Shown: piece after piece, positions 14,927 through 22,478 of the stretch
Position numbering within the stretch: the first letter of the stretch is position 1
Layout of the letters: the number at the start of each line of letters is the position of its first letter
Source of the DNA: an uncultured Campylobacter sp.
Lineage (GTDB): Bacteria; Actinomycetota; Actinomycetes; Mycobacteriales; Mycobacteriaceae
NCBI GenBank assembly: GCA_946221035.1
Contig: CAMIME010000017.1
Location: 1-40,452, forward strand
DNA: 40,452 nt
Direction of reading: 5' to 3'
The notes under the pieces: generated by a model
What the model was told of the DNA's origin: nothing
Database searches by the model: none
What the model saw: the letters and a program-made list of their open reading frames with translations, nothing else
Made by a program: the position numbers and the translations under genes

Positions 14927-14932
14927 AGTATA
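14927..14932 (-). promoter_or_regulatory. -10 element of the DUF1707 gene
   Basis: TATACT on the minus strand, 8 bases before ATG 14918; leaderless spacing. Confidence 0.5.
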
Positions 14933-15037
14933 GGTCGGGCTCCACCGGCTTCTCCGCAGTAAGCCGGGGTAGTGGAACCCTGTAGCATGGGCGAAATCCG
15001 CTCGGGAACCTGAGCCGAAGACGCAAAGGAGCACACC

Positions 15038-15406
15038 ATGACCAACCCCACGCAGGACCCGTCGCTACCGGAACCGCCGTACGACCCGGAGATCGACGGC
15101 CCCGTCGAGGACCAGGGCCAGCCCGCCGTCGACGGCCAGCAGGCAGCGTCCGGCCAACCTGTGACCCAAGAGGGGCAGGCCCAGGCAGAGCAGCCCGAGA
15201 TGCTTGGCGCAACCGGCGACACCCAGGACGGCAATCTGGAAAAGGATCCTTCCGAGTGGGCGACGGGTGATCAGCCGGCCACCGAATCTCAGAAGTCCTA
15301 CATCGACGCGATGGCGAAGCAGGCGGGGGAGCAGATCCCAGCCAATTTGACCAAAGCGCAGGCCTCGGAGCAGATCGACCGGCTGAAGAAGATCACCGGG
15401 ATGTAG
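15038..15406 (+). CDS. DUF3072 protein
   Basis: A 122-residue soluble protein. The first two thirds are Pro/Gln/Glu-rich and probably disordered. The C-terminal DUF3072 domain (about 69-121: EKDPSEWATGDQPATESQKSYIDAMAKQAGEQIPANLTKAQASEQIDRL) is well conserved in actinobacteria and may act as a small DNA- or protein-binding helical unit; no activity is established. AAAGGAG (15025-15031) 6 bases before ATG 15038 fixes the start. It converges with the iron ABC operon, with 3 bases between the two stop codons. Confidence 0.85.
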   Translation: MTNPTQDPSLPEPPYDPEIDGPVEDQGQPAVDGQQAASGQPVTQEGQAQAEQPEMLGATGDTQDGNLEKDPSEWATGDQPATESQKSYIDAMAKQAGEQIPANLTKAQASEQIDRLKKITGM

Positions 15407-15409
15407 CTC

Positions 15410-16165
15410 TCACACCGGGCATACGACGGGAACGCCGGCATCGTCAAGCACACGTGCGCGCACCTCGTAGACCTCCTCTAACAGGTCCGGGGTGAGCACG
15501 GCAACCGGCTCGTCCTGGGCGAGGACACGGCCATTTTTCATTACCAGCAACTCGTCGCAGAATCGGGCGGCGAGGTTGAGGTCGTGGATGGCCACCAGCG
15601 CGAGACGGTCCGTCCCGGCGACTTCCTGGCGGATGATCTGGAGGAGCTCGATTTGGTGGCGGAGGTCAAGAGCGGACGTGGGTTCGTCGAGAAGCATGAC
15701 GCTCGGCTCACGAACCAGCATCTGCGCGACGGCGACGAGCTGGCGCTGGCCACCGGACATGTCGGAGACGAGTCGGTCCGCGAGATGCGTGATGCCCAGC
15801 CGGTCCAAGATCGCGGCGGTCTGCTCGATCGGGTCCCATGACGCATCGCCGCGGCGGCGGGCGGAGACCATAACCGACTCAAATGCCGTGAGTGTGGCAC
15901 TGCTGAGGAGGTCTTGCGGCACGTAACCCAGCGCCTCCACGCGCTGCTTACCAAGGAGTTCACACCCACCCGCAGTGACTGACACCGTGCCGTCGGAAGG
16001 CTTTTTAATTCCCGCGATCGTTTTCACTAGCGTCGATTTGCCGGCCGCGTTAGGGCCGATCAACCCGACTACCTTCCCGCTGCCGAGTGGGCCGAAGGAT
16101 AACGAGTGAAGGATAGTGGTGCTCCCGTAGTTCACGGTGAGGTTTTGCGCGCTGATGGTCATCAT
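15410..16165 (-). CDS. Iron-siderophore type ABC transporter, ATP-binding protein
   Basis: A 251-residue ATPase of the FecE/FepC/BtuD class, last gene of a binding protein, permease, ATPase operon. Walker A is GPNAAGKST (37-45), the Q-loop is in VPQDLL, the signature is MSGGQ (136-140), Walker B is VMLLDEP (156-162) and the switch histidine is in AIHDLN. ATG 16165 overlaps the permease stop (ATGA). Expression should follow the DtxR-controlled promoter at 18.5 kb. Confidence 0.93.
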   Translation of the reverse strand: MMTISAQNLTVNYGSTTILHSLSFGPLGSGKVVGLIGPNAAGKSTLVKTIAGIKKPSDGTVSVTAGGCELLGKQRVEALGYVPQDLLSSATLTAFESVMVSARRRGDASWDPIEQTAAILDRLGITHLADRLVSDMSGGQRQLVAVAQMLVREPSVMLLDEPTSALDLRHQIELLQIIRQEVAGTDRLALVAIHDLNLAARFCDELLVMKNGRVLAQDEPVAVLTPDLLEEVYEVRARVLDDAGVPVVCPV

Positions 16166-17247
16166 GCACCCCTTCGGCGAGACCTAGTGAAGATGAGGAA
16201 CACGAAGAATGGCACGCCGACGAGCGCGGTGATGATGCCGATCGGAATTGCCAGCCCCGGAATGATGGAGATCGACACCGCGTACGCCAAGCTCAACAGC
16301 ATCGCACCGGCTGCAGCCGCGCCGGGGAGGAAGAACTTTTGGTCCTCGCCCACGAGCATGCGGGCAACGTGGGGGCCGACCAAGCCGATGAAGCCGATGA
16401 TGCCGGTGAAGGCCACAGACGCGGCGGCAAGGAAGGATGCCACCAGAAGAGTCGTAAGGCGGAGGCGTTTCACGTCGATTCCGAGTGCGGCTGCGCGGTC
16501 GTCGCCAAGCCGAAGCGCGGTGAGGCGCCACGCGTTGACGATGCAAAATGGCACCGCGGCGATAAGCACCACCGCAAGAATGATGTTGGCGGTCCAGTTT
16601 GCACGCTGCATTGAGCCCATGGTCCAGAACACGATTTGCTGGAGCGCCTCAATGTTGGCGCCGTACTGCAGGAGCGACAGCAGTGCCTGGAAGAAGAACG
16701 ACAGCGCGATTCCGAGCAGGATCATGGATTCGGCGGTCGCTCCGCGCCATACGGAAGCTCCAGCGACGATGGCTACAGCAAGAAGCGCCGCAATAGCCGC
16801 GGTGAGCGCCAGGTTGAACTGCGGGTTAGGAATGAGGGTCCAACCCATCACGATCGATAGTGCGGCACCGAACGCCGCGGCGGCGGAAATGCCCAGCGTA
16901 AATGGCTCGGCGAGGGGGTTATCCAAAATCGTTTGCATCTGCCCGCCGGCAAGCCCTAGCGCGGCCCCGCACAGCACTGCCATTACAGCGGAGGGCAGGC
17001 GCAGGGTTTGGATGACCACGCGAGTCTTTTCATCCACCAGTTCCGGGCGGAACACGGCGTTGAACACATCGGAAGGCGCGATGTTGAGTGGGCCGACGAT
17101 AACGCTGAAGACGAAGCTCGCAAAAGCCGCAATCACAAGCCCCATAATGGCGAGCGTCTTGTTGCGCCCGCGTTTCCGGTAGCTTTCGATCGCGGCCTGG
17201 CGAGCATCCACGGTGGGTTCGACCGCCACGGATACCTGGGTGCTCAT
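16162..17247 (-). CDS. Iron-siderophore type ABC transporter, permease
   Basis: A 361-residue FecCD/BtuC-family permease with about 10 hydrophobic helices. Family hallmarks are TLRLPSAVMAVLCGAALGLAGGQMQTILDNPLAEPFTLGIS and the GFIGLVGPHVARMLVGEDQKFFLPGAAAAGAMLL segment that contacts the ATPase. A single permease gene implies a homodimer. It starts 3 bases after the binding-protein stop and overlaps the ATPase gene by four bases, so the three genes are translated together. Confidence 0.93.
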   Translation of the reverse strand: MSTQVSVAVEPTVDARQAAIESYRKRGRNKTLAIMGLVIAAFASFVFSVIVGPLNIAPSDVFNAVFRPELVDEKTRVVIQTLRLPSAVMAVLCGAALGLAGGQMQTILDNPLAEPFTLGISAAAAFGAALSIVMGWTLIPNPQFNLALTAAIAALLAVAIVAGASVWRGATAESMILLGIALSFFFQALLSLLQYGANIEALQQIVFWTMGSMQRANWTANIILAVVLIAAVPFCIVNAWRLTALRLGDDRAAALGIDVKRLRLTTLLVASFLAAASVAFTGIIGFIGLVGPHVARMLVGEDQKFFLPGAAAAGAMLLSLAYAVSISIIPGLAIPIGIITALVGVPFFVFLIFTRSRRRGA

Positions 17248-17250
17248 GCG

Positions 17251-18480
17251 TTAGCTTTCCTCTGGATTCGCTGGGTCGTAGAAGAATACGCCGCTGTAGT
17301 CGAACGGCATCCACTTCTTGTGGAAGTCCACGAAATCCTGTGTCGGGTTGATGTCTGCGAACTCCTGCGGGTGGATCCACTTCGCAAACGCTGCAAGGGC
17401 AAAGACGTTGAACGGGTTGTCGTAGAACTGGTGGTACACCGCGAAGTAATTGCCGTTCTTCGGGGCGTCCAGCAGGTCGAGGCCGGGGAACTGCAGCGGG
17501 CCGTCGCACGTCTCTTCCGCCAGCTCAGGGGAGGACTGGTAGCCCAGTTCAACGTGGCGGAACATGTCCGTCTTGTTCGGGTCGCGGGCCCACTCGCCGC
17601 CGGTGACAATCAGCTTCTCCGGATTAAGCTCAATGAGCTTTTCCGGGGTGATCTGCTTCGTTTCCGGACCGAGGACCTCGGGGCCGAGGTTGTGGCCGCC
17701 GGCCGCCGTGACCAGGGTTCCCAGGTGGACGTCGCCCGCCACAGCGCAGCACTCGTTGTAGCCGGCGGCGGTCCACACCAGCGTGCCGGGACGCTCATCG
17801 ATGGCTGCAACACGGTCAGTGATGTCCTTCACCTTGGAGGTGTAGAACTCGATGTAATCCTCCGCGCGTTTGCTTTCCCCCAGCAGGTCGCCGAGGAGCT
17901 GCATGGATACGGTGGTGTTCTCCAACGGCTTCTGGCGGAAGTCGATGAACGCGTAGGTGATGCCTGCTGCGTCCATATCGGAGATGAAACCGGATTCCTC
18001 CACTGCCTTCTTCTGGTCCAACGTCATGATCACCACGTCCGGGTCCTGGGCGAGGAGATTCTCCACCGTGACATCGCCTTTTTGGATCATCCCGATGATC
18101 GGCATGTCCTTCGCCTCTGGCTGCAGTTCGAAGAGTTTGTCGCGAAATGCGCCCGCGTTCTTCTCCAAGTCTTGGCCGTAGGCAACGATGTTGTCGAGGG
18201 GGTTGTCCTGGAGCAGGGCCGTGGCGTAAGCAGCGCGCCCCTCGGCGAGGACGATGCGATCCGGCAGCGCGTCGAACTTCAGCGAACGGCCAGCGGCGTC
18301 GGTCACTGTAATCGCACCTTCTGCGGTACGAGCCTGAGAGCTCACTGCGCTTGACGACGCTTCAGTGGCCTCCGTGGATGCCGATTGCGCCGTGGTGCCG
18401 GATTCTTCCGCGCACGCGACGAGACCAAAAGCGGTGGCAAGCGTCACCGCGGCCACTCCAATTCTGTGCGAAAGCCTCAA
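17251..18480 (-). CDS. Iron-siderophore type ABC transporter, lipoprotein binding protein
   Basis: A 409-residue TroA/FhuD-like substrate-binding lipoprotein. With TTG 18480 as start the signal is RLSHRIGVAAVTLATAFGLVAC, with lipobox Cys23 and a Ser/Thr/Ala-rich linker after it. AAAGGGGA sits about 6 bases before this TTG; an earlier in-frame TTG at 18501 would put the site inside the gene. The binding domain starts at VTDAAGRSLKFDALPDRIV. Upstream are two DtxR-like boxes, so iron limitation should induce it. The layout resembles DtxR-controlled transporters such as irp6ABC of C. diphtheriae, but the ligand (ferric siderophore or heme) cannot be told. A Cys-Cys pair (NECCAVAG) and the aromatic-rich C-terminus (FFYDPANPEES) are notable. 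Confidence 0.88.
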   Translation of the reverse strand: MRLSHRIGVAAVTLATAFGLVACAEESGTTAQSASTEATEASSSAVSSQARTAEGAITVTDAAGRSLKFDALPDRIVLAEGRAAYATALLQDNPLDNIVAYGQDLEKNAGAFRDKLFELQPEAKDMPIIGMIQKGDVTVENLLAQDPDVVIMTLDQKKAVEESGFISDMDAAGITYAFIDFRQKPLENTTVSMQLLGDLLGESKRAEDYIEFYTSKVKDITDRVAAIDERPGTLVWTAAGYNECCAVAGDVHLGTLVTAAGGHNLGPEVLGPETKQITPEKLIELNPEKLIVTGGEWARDPNKTDMFRHVELGYQSSPELAEETCDGPLQFPGLDLLDAPKNGNYFAVYHQFYDNPFNVFALAAFAKWIHPQEFADINPTQDFVDFHKKWMPFDYSGVFFYDPANPEES

Positions 18481-18497
18481 GACTTTCCCCTTTACAG

Positions 18498-18516
18498 TCA
18501 AGTTAGCCTAAGCTAA
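18498..18516. promoter_or_regulatory. DtxR-type iron box 1
   Basis: The 19-base site reads TTAGCTTAGGCTAACTTGA on the minus strand and matches 16 of 19 positions of the DtxR consensus TTAGGTTAGSCTAACCTAA. It lies 17-36 bases before the binding-protein start and should block transcription when iron is plentiful. Confidence 0.75.
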
Positions 18517-18538
18517 TTTACAAGGACAAGGGGAACAG

Positions 18539-18557
18539 TAAGGTAAGGCTAAGCTGA
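18539..18557. promoter_or_regulatory. DtxR-type iron box 2
   Basis: A second 19-base site (TCAGCTTAGCCTTACCTTA on the minus strand) matches 15 of 19 consensus positions. It is 41 bases, about four helical turns, from box 1, so the two DtxR dimer pairs would bind on the same face of the DNA. Confidence 0.6.
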
Positions 18558-18584
18558 TGTCAAGATGCCCTGAGGAAATGATTG

Positions 18585-19412
18585 TTAGGCGCTCTTGCCG
18601 GACTTTTTGCCCGATGCGCGCTTATCCAGCGAAGCCTTGAGCGCCTCCATGAGGTCGACCACGTTGTCGTCACCGTCCTCGTCGGAGGGTTTCTCCCCGA
18701 AGGTGGCTTCGGTGTCGATGGTGTCGCCCTGCTCAAACTTCGCGTCGATAAGCTTGCGCAGCTCCACCTGGTAGTCGTCCTCGAACTCCTCGGGTGTGAA
18801 GTCGGAGGCGTAGGACTTCACCAGCTGGGCCGACAGTTCCATCTCTTTGTCGGAAATTTTGGCGCGGGACTTGGTGCCCTTGAACTCGCCGTCGAAGTCG
18901 AGTTCGCGCACCTCGTCGGCCCACATCATGCCCTGGAGCACGATGACTTTGCCCACCACCCGCAACACGCCCAGCCTGGTCTTTTGTCGCAGGGCGAAGC
19001 GCACCACCGCGATCAGATCGGAATCCTCCAACGTCTGCCGCAGCAGCAGGTATGACTTCGGGGTTTTGCCTTCGGGAGCCAGGTAGTAGGACTTCTCCAG
19101 CATGAGCGGGTCGATTTGGTCGGCGGGCACGAACTGCACGACCTCGATCTCGTCGTTGTCGGCCTCGGGGAGGGAATCGAAGTCATCCTTGGTCAGCACA
19201 ACGGTGTCGCCGTCTTCTTCGAACGCCTTGTCAATGTGCTTGTACTCCACCTTTTCGCCGCAGACCTCGCAGCGCCGCTCGTAGCGGATCCGCCCGCCGT
19301 CTTTGTCGTGGACTTGGTGGAAGGACAAGTCGTGGTCCTCGGTGGCCCCGTAGGCCTTCACAGGGACGTTGACAAGGCCGAATGTGACGGAGCCTGACCA
19401 GATTGCGCGCAT
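18585..19412 (-). CDS. ku: DNA end-binding protein Ku
   Basis: A 275-residue bacterial Ku, which binds DNA double-strand ends as a homodimer and recruits LigD. The N-terminus MRAIWSGSVTFGLVNVPVKAY and the core YERRCEVCGEKVEY, KSYYLAPEGK and LGVLRVVGKVIVLQGMMWADEVRE are diagnostic. The C-terminal tail (about 225-275) is acidic, then Lys/Arg-rich (DKRASGKKSGKSA), as in actinobacterial Ku, where it contacts LigD and DNA. TATACT (19420-19425) lies 7 bases before ATG 19412, giving a leaderless message. The gene is separated from the divergent ligD by one membrane protein gene. It contains a dispersed-motif copy (18743-18753). Confidence 0.95.
   Translation of the reverse strand: MRAIWSGSVTFGLVNVPVKAYGATEDHDLSFHQVHDKDGGRIRYERRCEVCGEKVEYKHIDKAFEEDGDTVVLTKDDFDSLPEADNDEIEVVQFVPADQIDPLMLEKSYYLAPEGKTPKSYLLLRQTLEDSDLIAVVRFALRQKTRLGVLRVVGKVIVLQGMMWADEVRELDFDGEFKGTKSRAKISDKEMELSAQLVKSYASDFTPEEFEDDYQVELRKLIDAKFEQGDTIDTEATFGEKPSDEDGDDNVVDLMEALKASLDKRASGKKSGKSA
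18743..18753 (+). repeat. Dispersed motif CGTCGATAMGC, copy in ku
   Basis: CGTCGATAAGC; the host reads Leu-Ile-Asp-Ala on the minus strand. The GGAG flank is absent. Confidence 0.55.
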
Positions 19413-19419
19413 GGCGGCG

Positions 19420-19425
19420 AGTATA
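19420..19425 (-). promoter_or_regulatory. -10 element of ku
   Basis: TATACT on the minus strand, 7 bases before ATG 19412; the -35 region falls inside the upstream membrane protein gene. Confidence 0.5.
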
Positions 19426-19427
19426 GG

Positions 19428-19865
19428 CTAGGCCCCAACCTGGCCCGCGAGCGTTGCGAAACCTCCCGCTGCAAGCAGCACGACCTTGACCACTTCAAAC
19501 GCGACGTACCACAGGTGCTGCTTCGACCTCTTGCCGCTGGATCCTTGGGCAAGGACTTTGCGCGACCTAGCTCGAAGTGCGGGGCGCACCACGAGGAGTT
19601 GGACGGCCAACACCACCACCGCGGCGGTGAGTAGCCCCGCGCCGGCGGCGCCGCCGTGACCCGCGACCAGCCCTACGACGACGAGCGCGGCAAGCACGAC
19701 CTCGCAGACGTTCAGTGCCCGGAAGACGAGCTGCCCAATGCCCAGCCCCAACTGCACCGTAATGCCCGGAGCGCGGAACTTCAGCGGCGCCTCCAAAAAC
19801 GAAATGGCCAGAACCATACCGAACCAGATCAGGGCAACCGCCCCGGAAAATGCGTACCACGTCAT
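19428..19865 (-). CDS. Four-helix membrane protein between ku and ligD
   Basis: A 145-residue integral membrane protein with about four hydrophobic helices (residues about 6-25, 40-66, 72-95 and 119-140). I do not recognise a named family; the motif SFLEAPLKFRAPGI after helix 1 and QLVFRALNVCEVV in helix 2 are the most distinctive. It stands on the same strand as ku, whose start follows 15 bases after its stop, and divergently from ligD (42 bases between starts). Cotranscription with ku is possible in addition to ku's own promoter. A role in repair is not implied by sequence; it may simply sit between the two genes. Confidence 0.75.
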   Translation of the reverse strand: MTWYAFSGAVALIWFGMVLAISFLEAPLKFRAPGITVQLGLGIGQLVFRALNVCEVVLAALVVVGLVAGHGGAAGAGLLTAAVVVLAVQLLVVRPALRARSRKVLAQGSSGKRSKQHLWYVAFEVVKVVLLAAGGFATLAGQVGA

Positions 19866-19894
19866 GGCTTCGACCGTACGCCCACAGCGGAACC

Positions 19895-19900
19895 TAGAGT
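19895..19900 (+). promoter_or_regulatory. -10 element of ligD
   Basis: TAGAGT, 7 bases before ATG 19908; leaderless spacing, which supports this start over longer in-frame extensions. Confidence 0.45.
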
Positions 19901-19907
19901 GAACGCC

Positions 19908-22205
19908 ATGCCAGCGTCATCGAACCAAAAGGTCCGTGTGGGGGACCGCGAGCTCAAGGTGAGCAACTTGGACAAGGTGCTCTACCCCGCAACGGGCACG
20001 ACCAAGGCGGATGTGATGCGCTACTACCTCGCGGTCGCTGCCGTGCTCATCCCCCAAGTCGGCGGGCGGCCGGTGACGCGGAAGAGGTGGCCGGAGGGCG
20101 TCGAGAAGCAAAGCTTCTTTCGCAAGGACCTGGAGGATTCGGCACCCGAGTGGATCCCCACGGGATCGATCCAGCACACGACGAGCGTGAACGATTACCC
20201 GCTGGTGGAGGAGCCTGCCACCCTGGCGTGGCTTGCACAGGTGGCCGCCTTGGAGCTGCACACCCCACAATGGCGCTTCGCGGCGGGCAAGCCCCAGAAC
20301 CCGGATCGTCTCGTGCTGGATCTGGACCCGGGCCCCGGCGTTGAGCTCGCGCAAACGGCGCAGATCGCCCTGGCGTGCCGCGAAATCCTCGCCGGGATGG
20401 GGCTTGAATGCGTGCCCGTCACCTCCGGGTCGAAGGGCATCCACCTCTACGCGGCGCTTGACGGCGACACGCCATCGGAGCAGGTGAGCAAGGTGGCGAA
20501 GGCGCTCGCGCAAGCCTTGGAGGAGGAATCCCCGCAACAGGTCACGGCCACCATGGCCAAGTCGGAGCGCGCCGGGAAGATCTTCATCGACTGGAGCCAG
20601 AACAACGGCAAGAAGACCACCGTCGCCCCCTATTCCCTGCGCGGGCGCGAGCGGCCCACCGTGGCGGCGCCGCGCACGTGGGAGGAGATCGAGGACCCGG
20701 GCCTTCGCCACCTGGAGTTCGAGGAGGTCATCGAACGCATGGAAGCGGGCCTGGACCCCATTGCGGCGCTCGCACGGCCGGTGACCGACAAGCTGGACAC
20801 CTACCGCTCCTTGCGCGACGCCACGAAGACCGGCGAGCCCGTGCCACAGGACGCACCCACACCGCGCGAGGGCGACCCCATCTTCGTCATCGGCGAGCAC
20901 CACGCGCGCAAGCTGCACTGGGATTTCCGGCTCGAGCACAATGGCGTCCTCGTCTCCTGGGCCGTGCCCAAGGGCCCGCCGCTCGACCCTGCGGAAAACC
21001 GCCTCGCAGTGCACGTGGAGGACCACCCGATTGAATACGCCGAGTTCGAGGGCACAATTCCGAAAGGGCAGTACGGCGCCGGCGAGGTGCGGATCTGGGA
21101 CATCGGTACTTGCGAGATTGAGAAGTGGCGCACTAGCGAGGTCATCGCGGTGCTCCACGGGCGCGAAGACGGGGGTTTGGGCGGGGTGCCGCGGCGCTAC
21201 GCTTTGGTACGCACCCAGGGCAAGAACTGGCTGTTGAAGTTCATGAAACGCCAGCCCACCTCAGAAACCCCAACGGCCCCGGCCCTGGAACTGCGCCCAA
21301 TGCTGCCCACCATGGCCACCGAAGCCGACATCGCGCTCGAGGAAAAGGACGGCGCCAAATTCGCATTCGAGATGAAGTGGGACGGCTACCGCATCCTCGC
21401 CGATGTCGGCGACACCACCAGCCTCACCAGCAGAAACGGCAAGGACTACACCCACCTCTTCCCGCACACACACGAATTCGAGCAATTGCTTGCCGACGGC
21501 GGCGTGGTCGACGGTGAACTCATCGCCCTCAACGCCGACGGTCTGCCCAACTTCTCCCTCCTGCACGCGGCCGACAGGGATGGCGCGGACGCGCAGCTGC
21601 GTTTCATGGCCTTCGACCTGCTGCGCCTGGGGGACCGGGTGCTGGTGGGCGACAGCTACGACACCCGGCGCAAGCTGCTCGAATCCCTCGAGGAGACGGT
21701 GCACATCGCAATCCCACCGGCCCACCGCGGCTCATTCAACGCGGCGTGGAAGGCCGCCGAGCAGATGGGCCTGGAAGGCGTCGTGGCCAAGCACGTGAGC
21801 TCAGAGTACGAAGCGGGGGAGCGTAGCCGCGCCTGGCTGAAGGTGAAGCGCGACCTATACCAGGAGGTCGTGGTCGTCGGGGTGCGCACCGGCAAACGTG
21901 GCATCGCGTCGCTGCTGGTGGCCGTGCCTGACGACGACGGGGAGCTTTGCTATGCCGGACGCGTAGGCACCGGGTTTTCCAACGCCCAGCTCGGTGAGAT
22001 CGAGCGCAAGCTCCGCCGCGTAGAACGCAAAACGCCGCCGGTTGAGGTTCCGGCGGCGGATGCGGGGGACGCCTGGTGGGTCACCCCAAAGCATGTCGCG
22101 GAGGTGCGACTTGCGGGCGCGACCTCGGGGCGCAAGGTGCGCCAGGCGTCGTGGCGCGGCTGGCGCGAGGATAAGGACCCAGCCGAGGTGCGCTGGGAGG
22201 TTTAA
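19908..22205 (+). CDS. ligD: Multifunctional non-homologous end-joining DNA ligase LigD
   Basis: A 765-residue ATP-dependent ligase that fills, trims and seals broken DNA ends held by Ku. The domain order is polymerase/primase (about 10-290), 3'-phosphoesterase (about 318-450) and ligase (about 460-760), as in mycobacteria. The polymerase has Asp138/Asp140 in LDLDPGPG, SGSKGIHLY (173-181) and Asp228 in FIDWSQN. The phosphoesterase has His331/His332, His337, Asp339 and Arg341 in HHARKLHWDFRLEHNG, and His373 in EDHP. The ligase nucleophile is Lys490 in EMKWDGYR, and LEGVVAKH and WLKVKR are motifs IV-V. All catalytic residues are present, so the enzyme should be fully active. In-frame sequence reaching back to 19656 runs through the divergent membrane protein gene and is not part of it. 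The stop interlocks with that of the convergent small gene. Confidence 0.95.
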   Translation: MPASSNQKVRVGDRELKVSNLDKVLYPATGTTKADVMRYYLAVAAVLIPQVGGRPVTRKRWPEGVEKQSFFRKDLEDSAPEWIPTGSIQHTTSVNDYPLVEEPATLAWLAQVAALELHTPQWRFAAGKPQNPDRLVLDLDPGPGVELAQTAQIALACREILAGMGLECVPVTSGSKGIHLYAALDGDTPSEQVSKVAKALAQALEEESPQQVTATMAKSERAGKIFIDWSQNNGKKTTVAPYSLRGRERPTVAAPRTWEEIEDPGLRHLEFEEVIERMEAGLDPIAALARPVTDKLDTYRSLRDATKTGEPVPQDAPTPREGDPIFVIGEHHARKLHWDFRLEHNGVLVSWAVPKGPPLDPAENRLAVHVEDHPIEYAEFEGTIPKGQYGAGEVRIWDIGTCEIEKWRTSEVIAVLHGREDGGLGGVPRRYALVRTQGKNWLLKFMKRQPTSETPTAPALELRPMLPTMATEADIALEEKDGAKFAFEMKWDGYRILADVGDTTSLTSRNGKDYTHLFPHTHEFEQLLADGGVVDGELIALNADGLPNFSLLHAADRDGADAQLRFMAFDLLRLGDRVLVGDSYDTRRKLLESLEETVHIAIPPAHRGSFNAAWKAAEQMGLEGVVAKHVSSEYEAGERSRAWLKVKRDLYQEVVVVGVRTGKRGIASLLVAVPDDDGELCYAGRVGTGFSNAQLGEIERKLRRVERKTPPVEVPAADAGDAWWVTPKHVAEVRLAGATSGRKVRQASWRGWREDKDPAEVRWEV

Positions 22206-22405
22206 TCCTCGAGGGTCGGGTGATCCGCGGCGTCGCGCTCGTCCATCTCGTAGGTCAGCTGGGCATCTTCGACATCGCCCTGAGCTTCCTCGCCGTAGCC
22301 GAGTGCGGAGCCGGTGTCCTGGGCGAACTGGTCGTCGTCGTGGTCGACGGGCTTGTTCGTACTTCCCTCGGTGGTGTAGCCGGGCTTCGCGGGATCGTTC
22401 TGCAT
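22202..22405 (-). CDS. Small acidic hydrophilic protein
   Basis: A 67-residue, strongly acidic, probably disordered protein (DHDDDQFAQDTGSALGYGEEAQGDVEDAQLTYEMDERDAADHP). AAAGGAT lies about 6 bases before ATG 22405, which supports translation. No family is recognised; composition suggests a stress-related or unstructured cytoplasmic protein. It converges on ligD with a 4-base stop overlap. Confidence 0.68.
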   Translation of the reverse strand: MQNDPAKPGYTTEGSTNKPVDHDDDQFAQDTGSALGYGEEAQGDVEDAQLTYEMDERDAADHPTLED

Positions 22406-22465
22406 GGTGCATCCTTTCGATCGCTGAATCGTTGTGAGTGGCCCAGGGTACACAGGTGCCGGTGC

Positions 22466-22471
22466 TAGATT
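22466..22471 (+). promoter_or_regulatory. -10 element of the OFA-family transporter gene
   Basis: TAGATT, preceded by TGC (extended -10), 7 bases before ATG 22479. Confidence 0.5.
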
Positions 22472-22478
22472 CAGTCGT

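Noticed and set aside
16557..16570. GGCGATAAGC as a further motif copy
   Set aside because: It shares GATAAGC but lacks CGTC before it, so it was not counted. TCGATA sites near 11081, 11451, 16853 and 33840 were excluded for the same reason.
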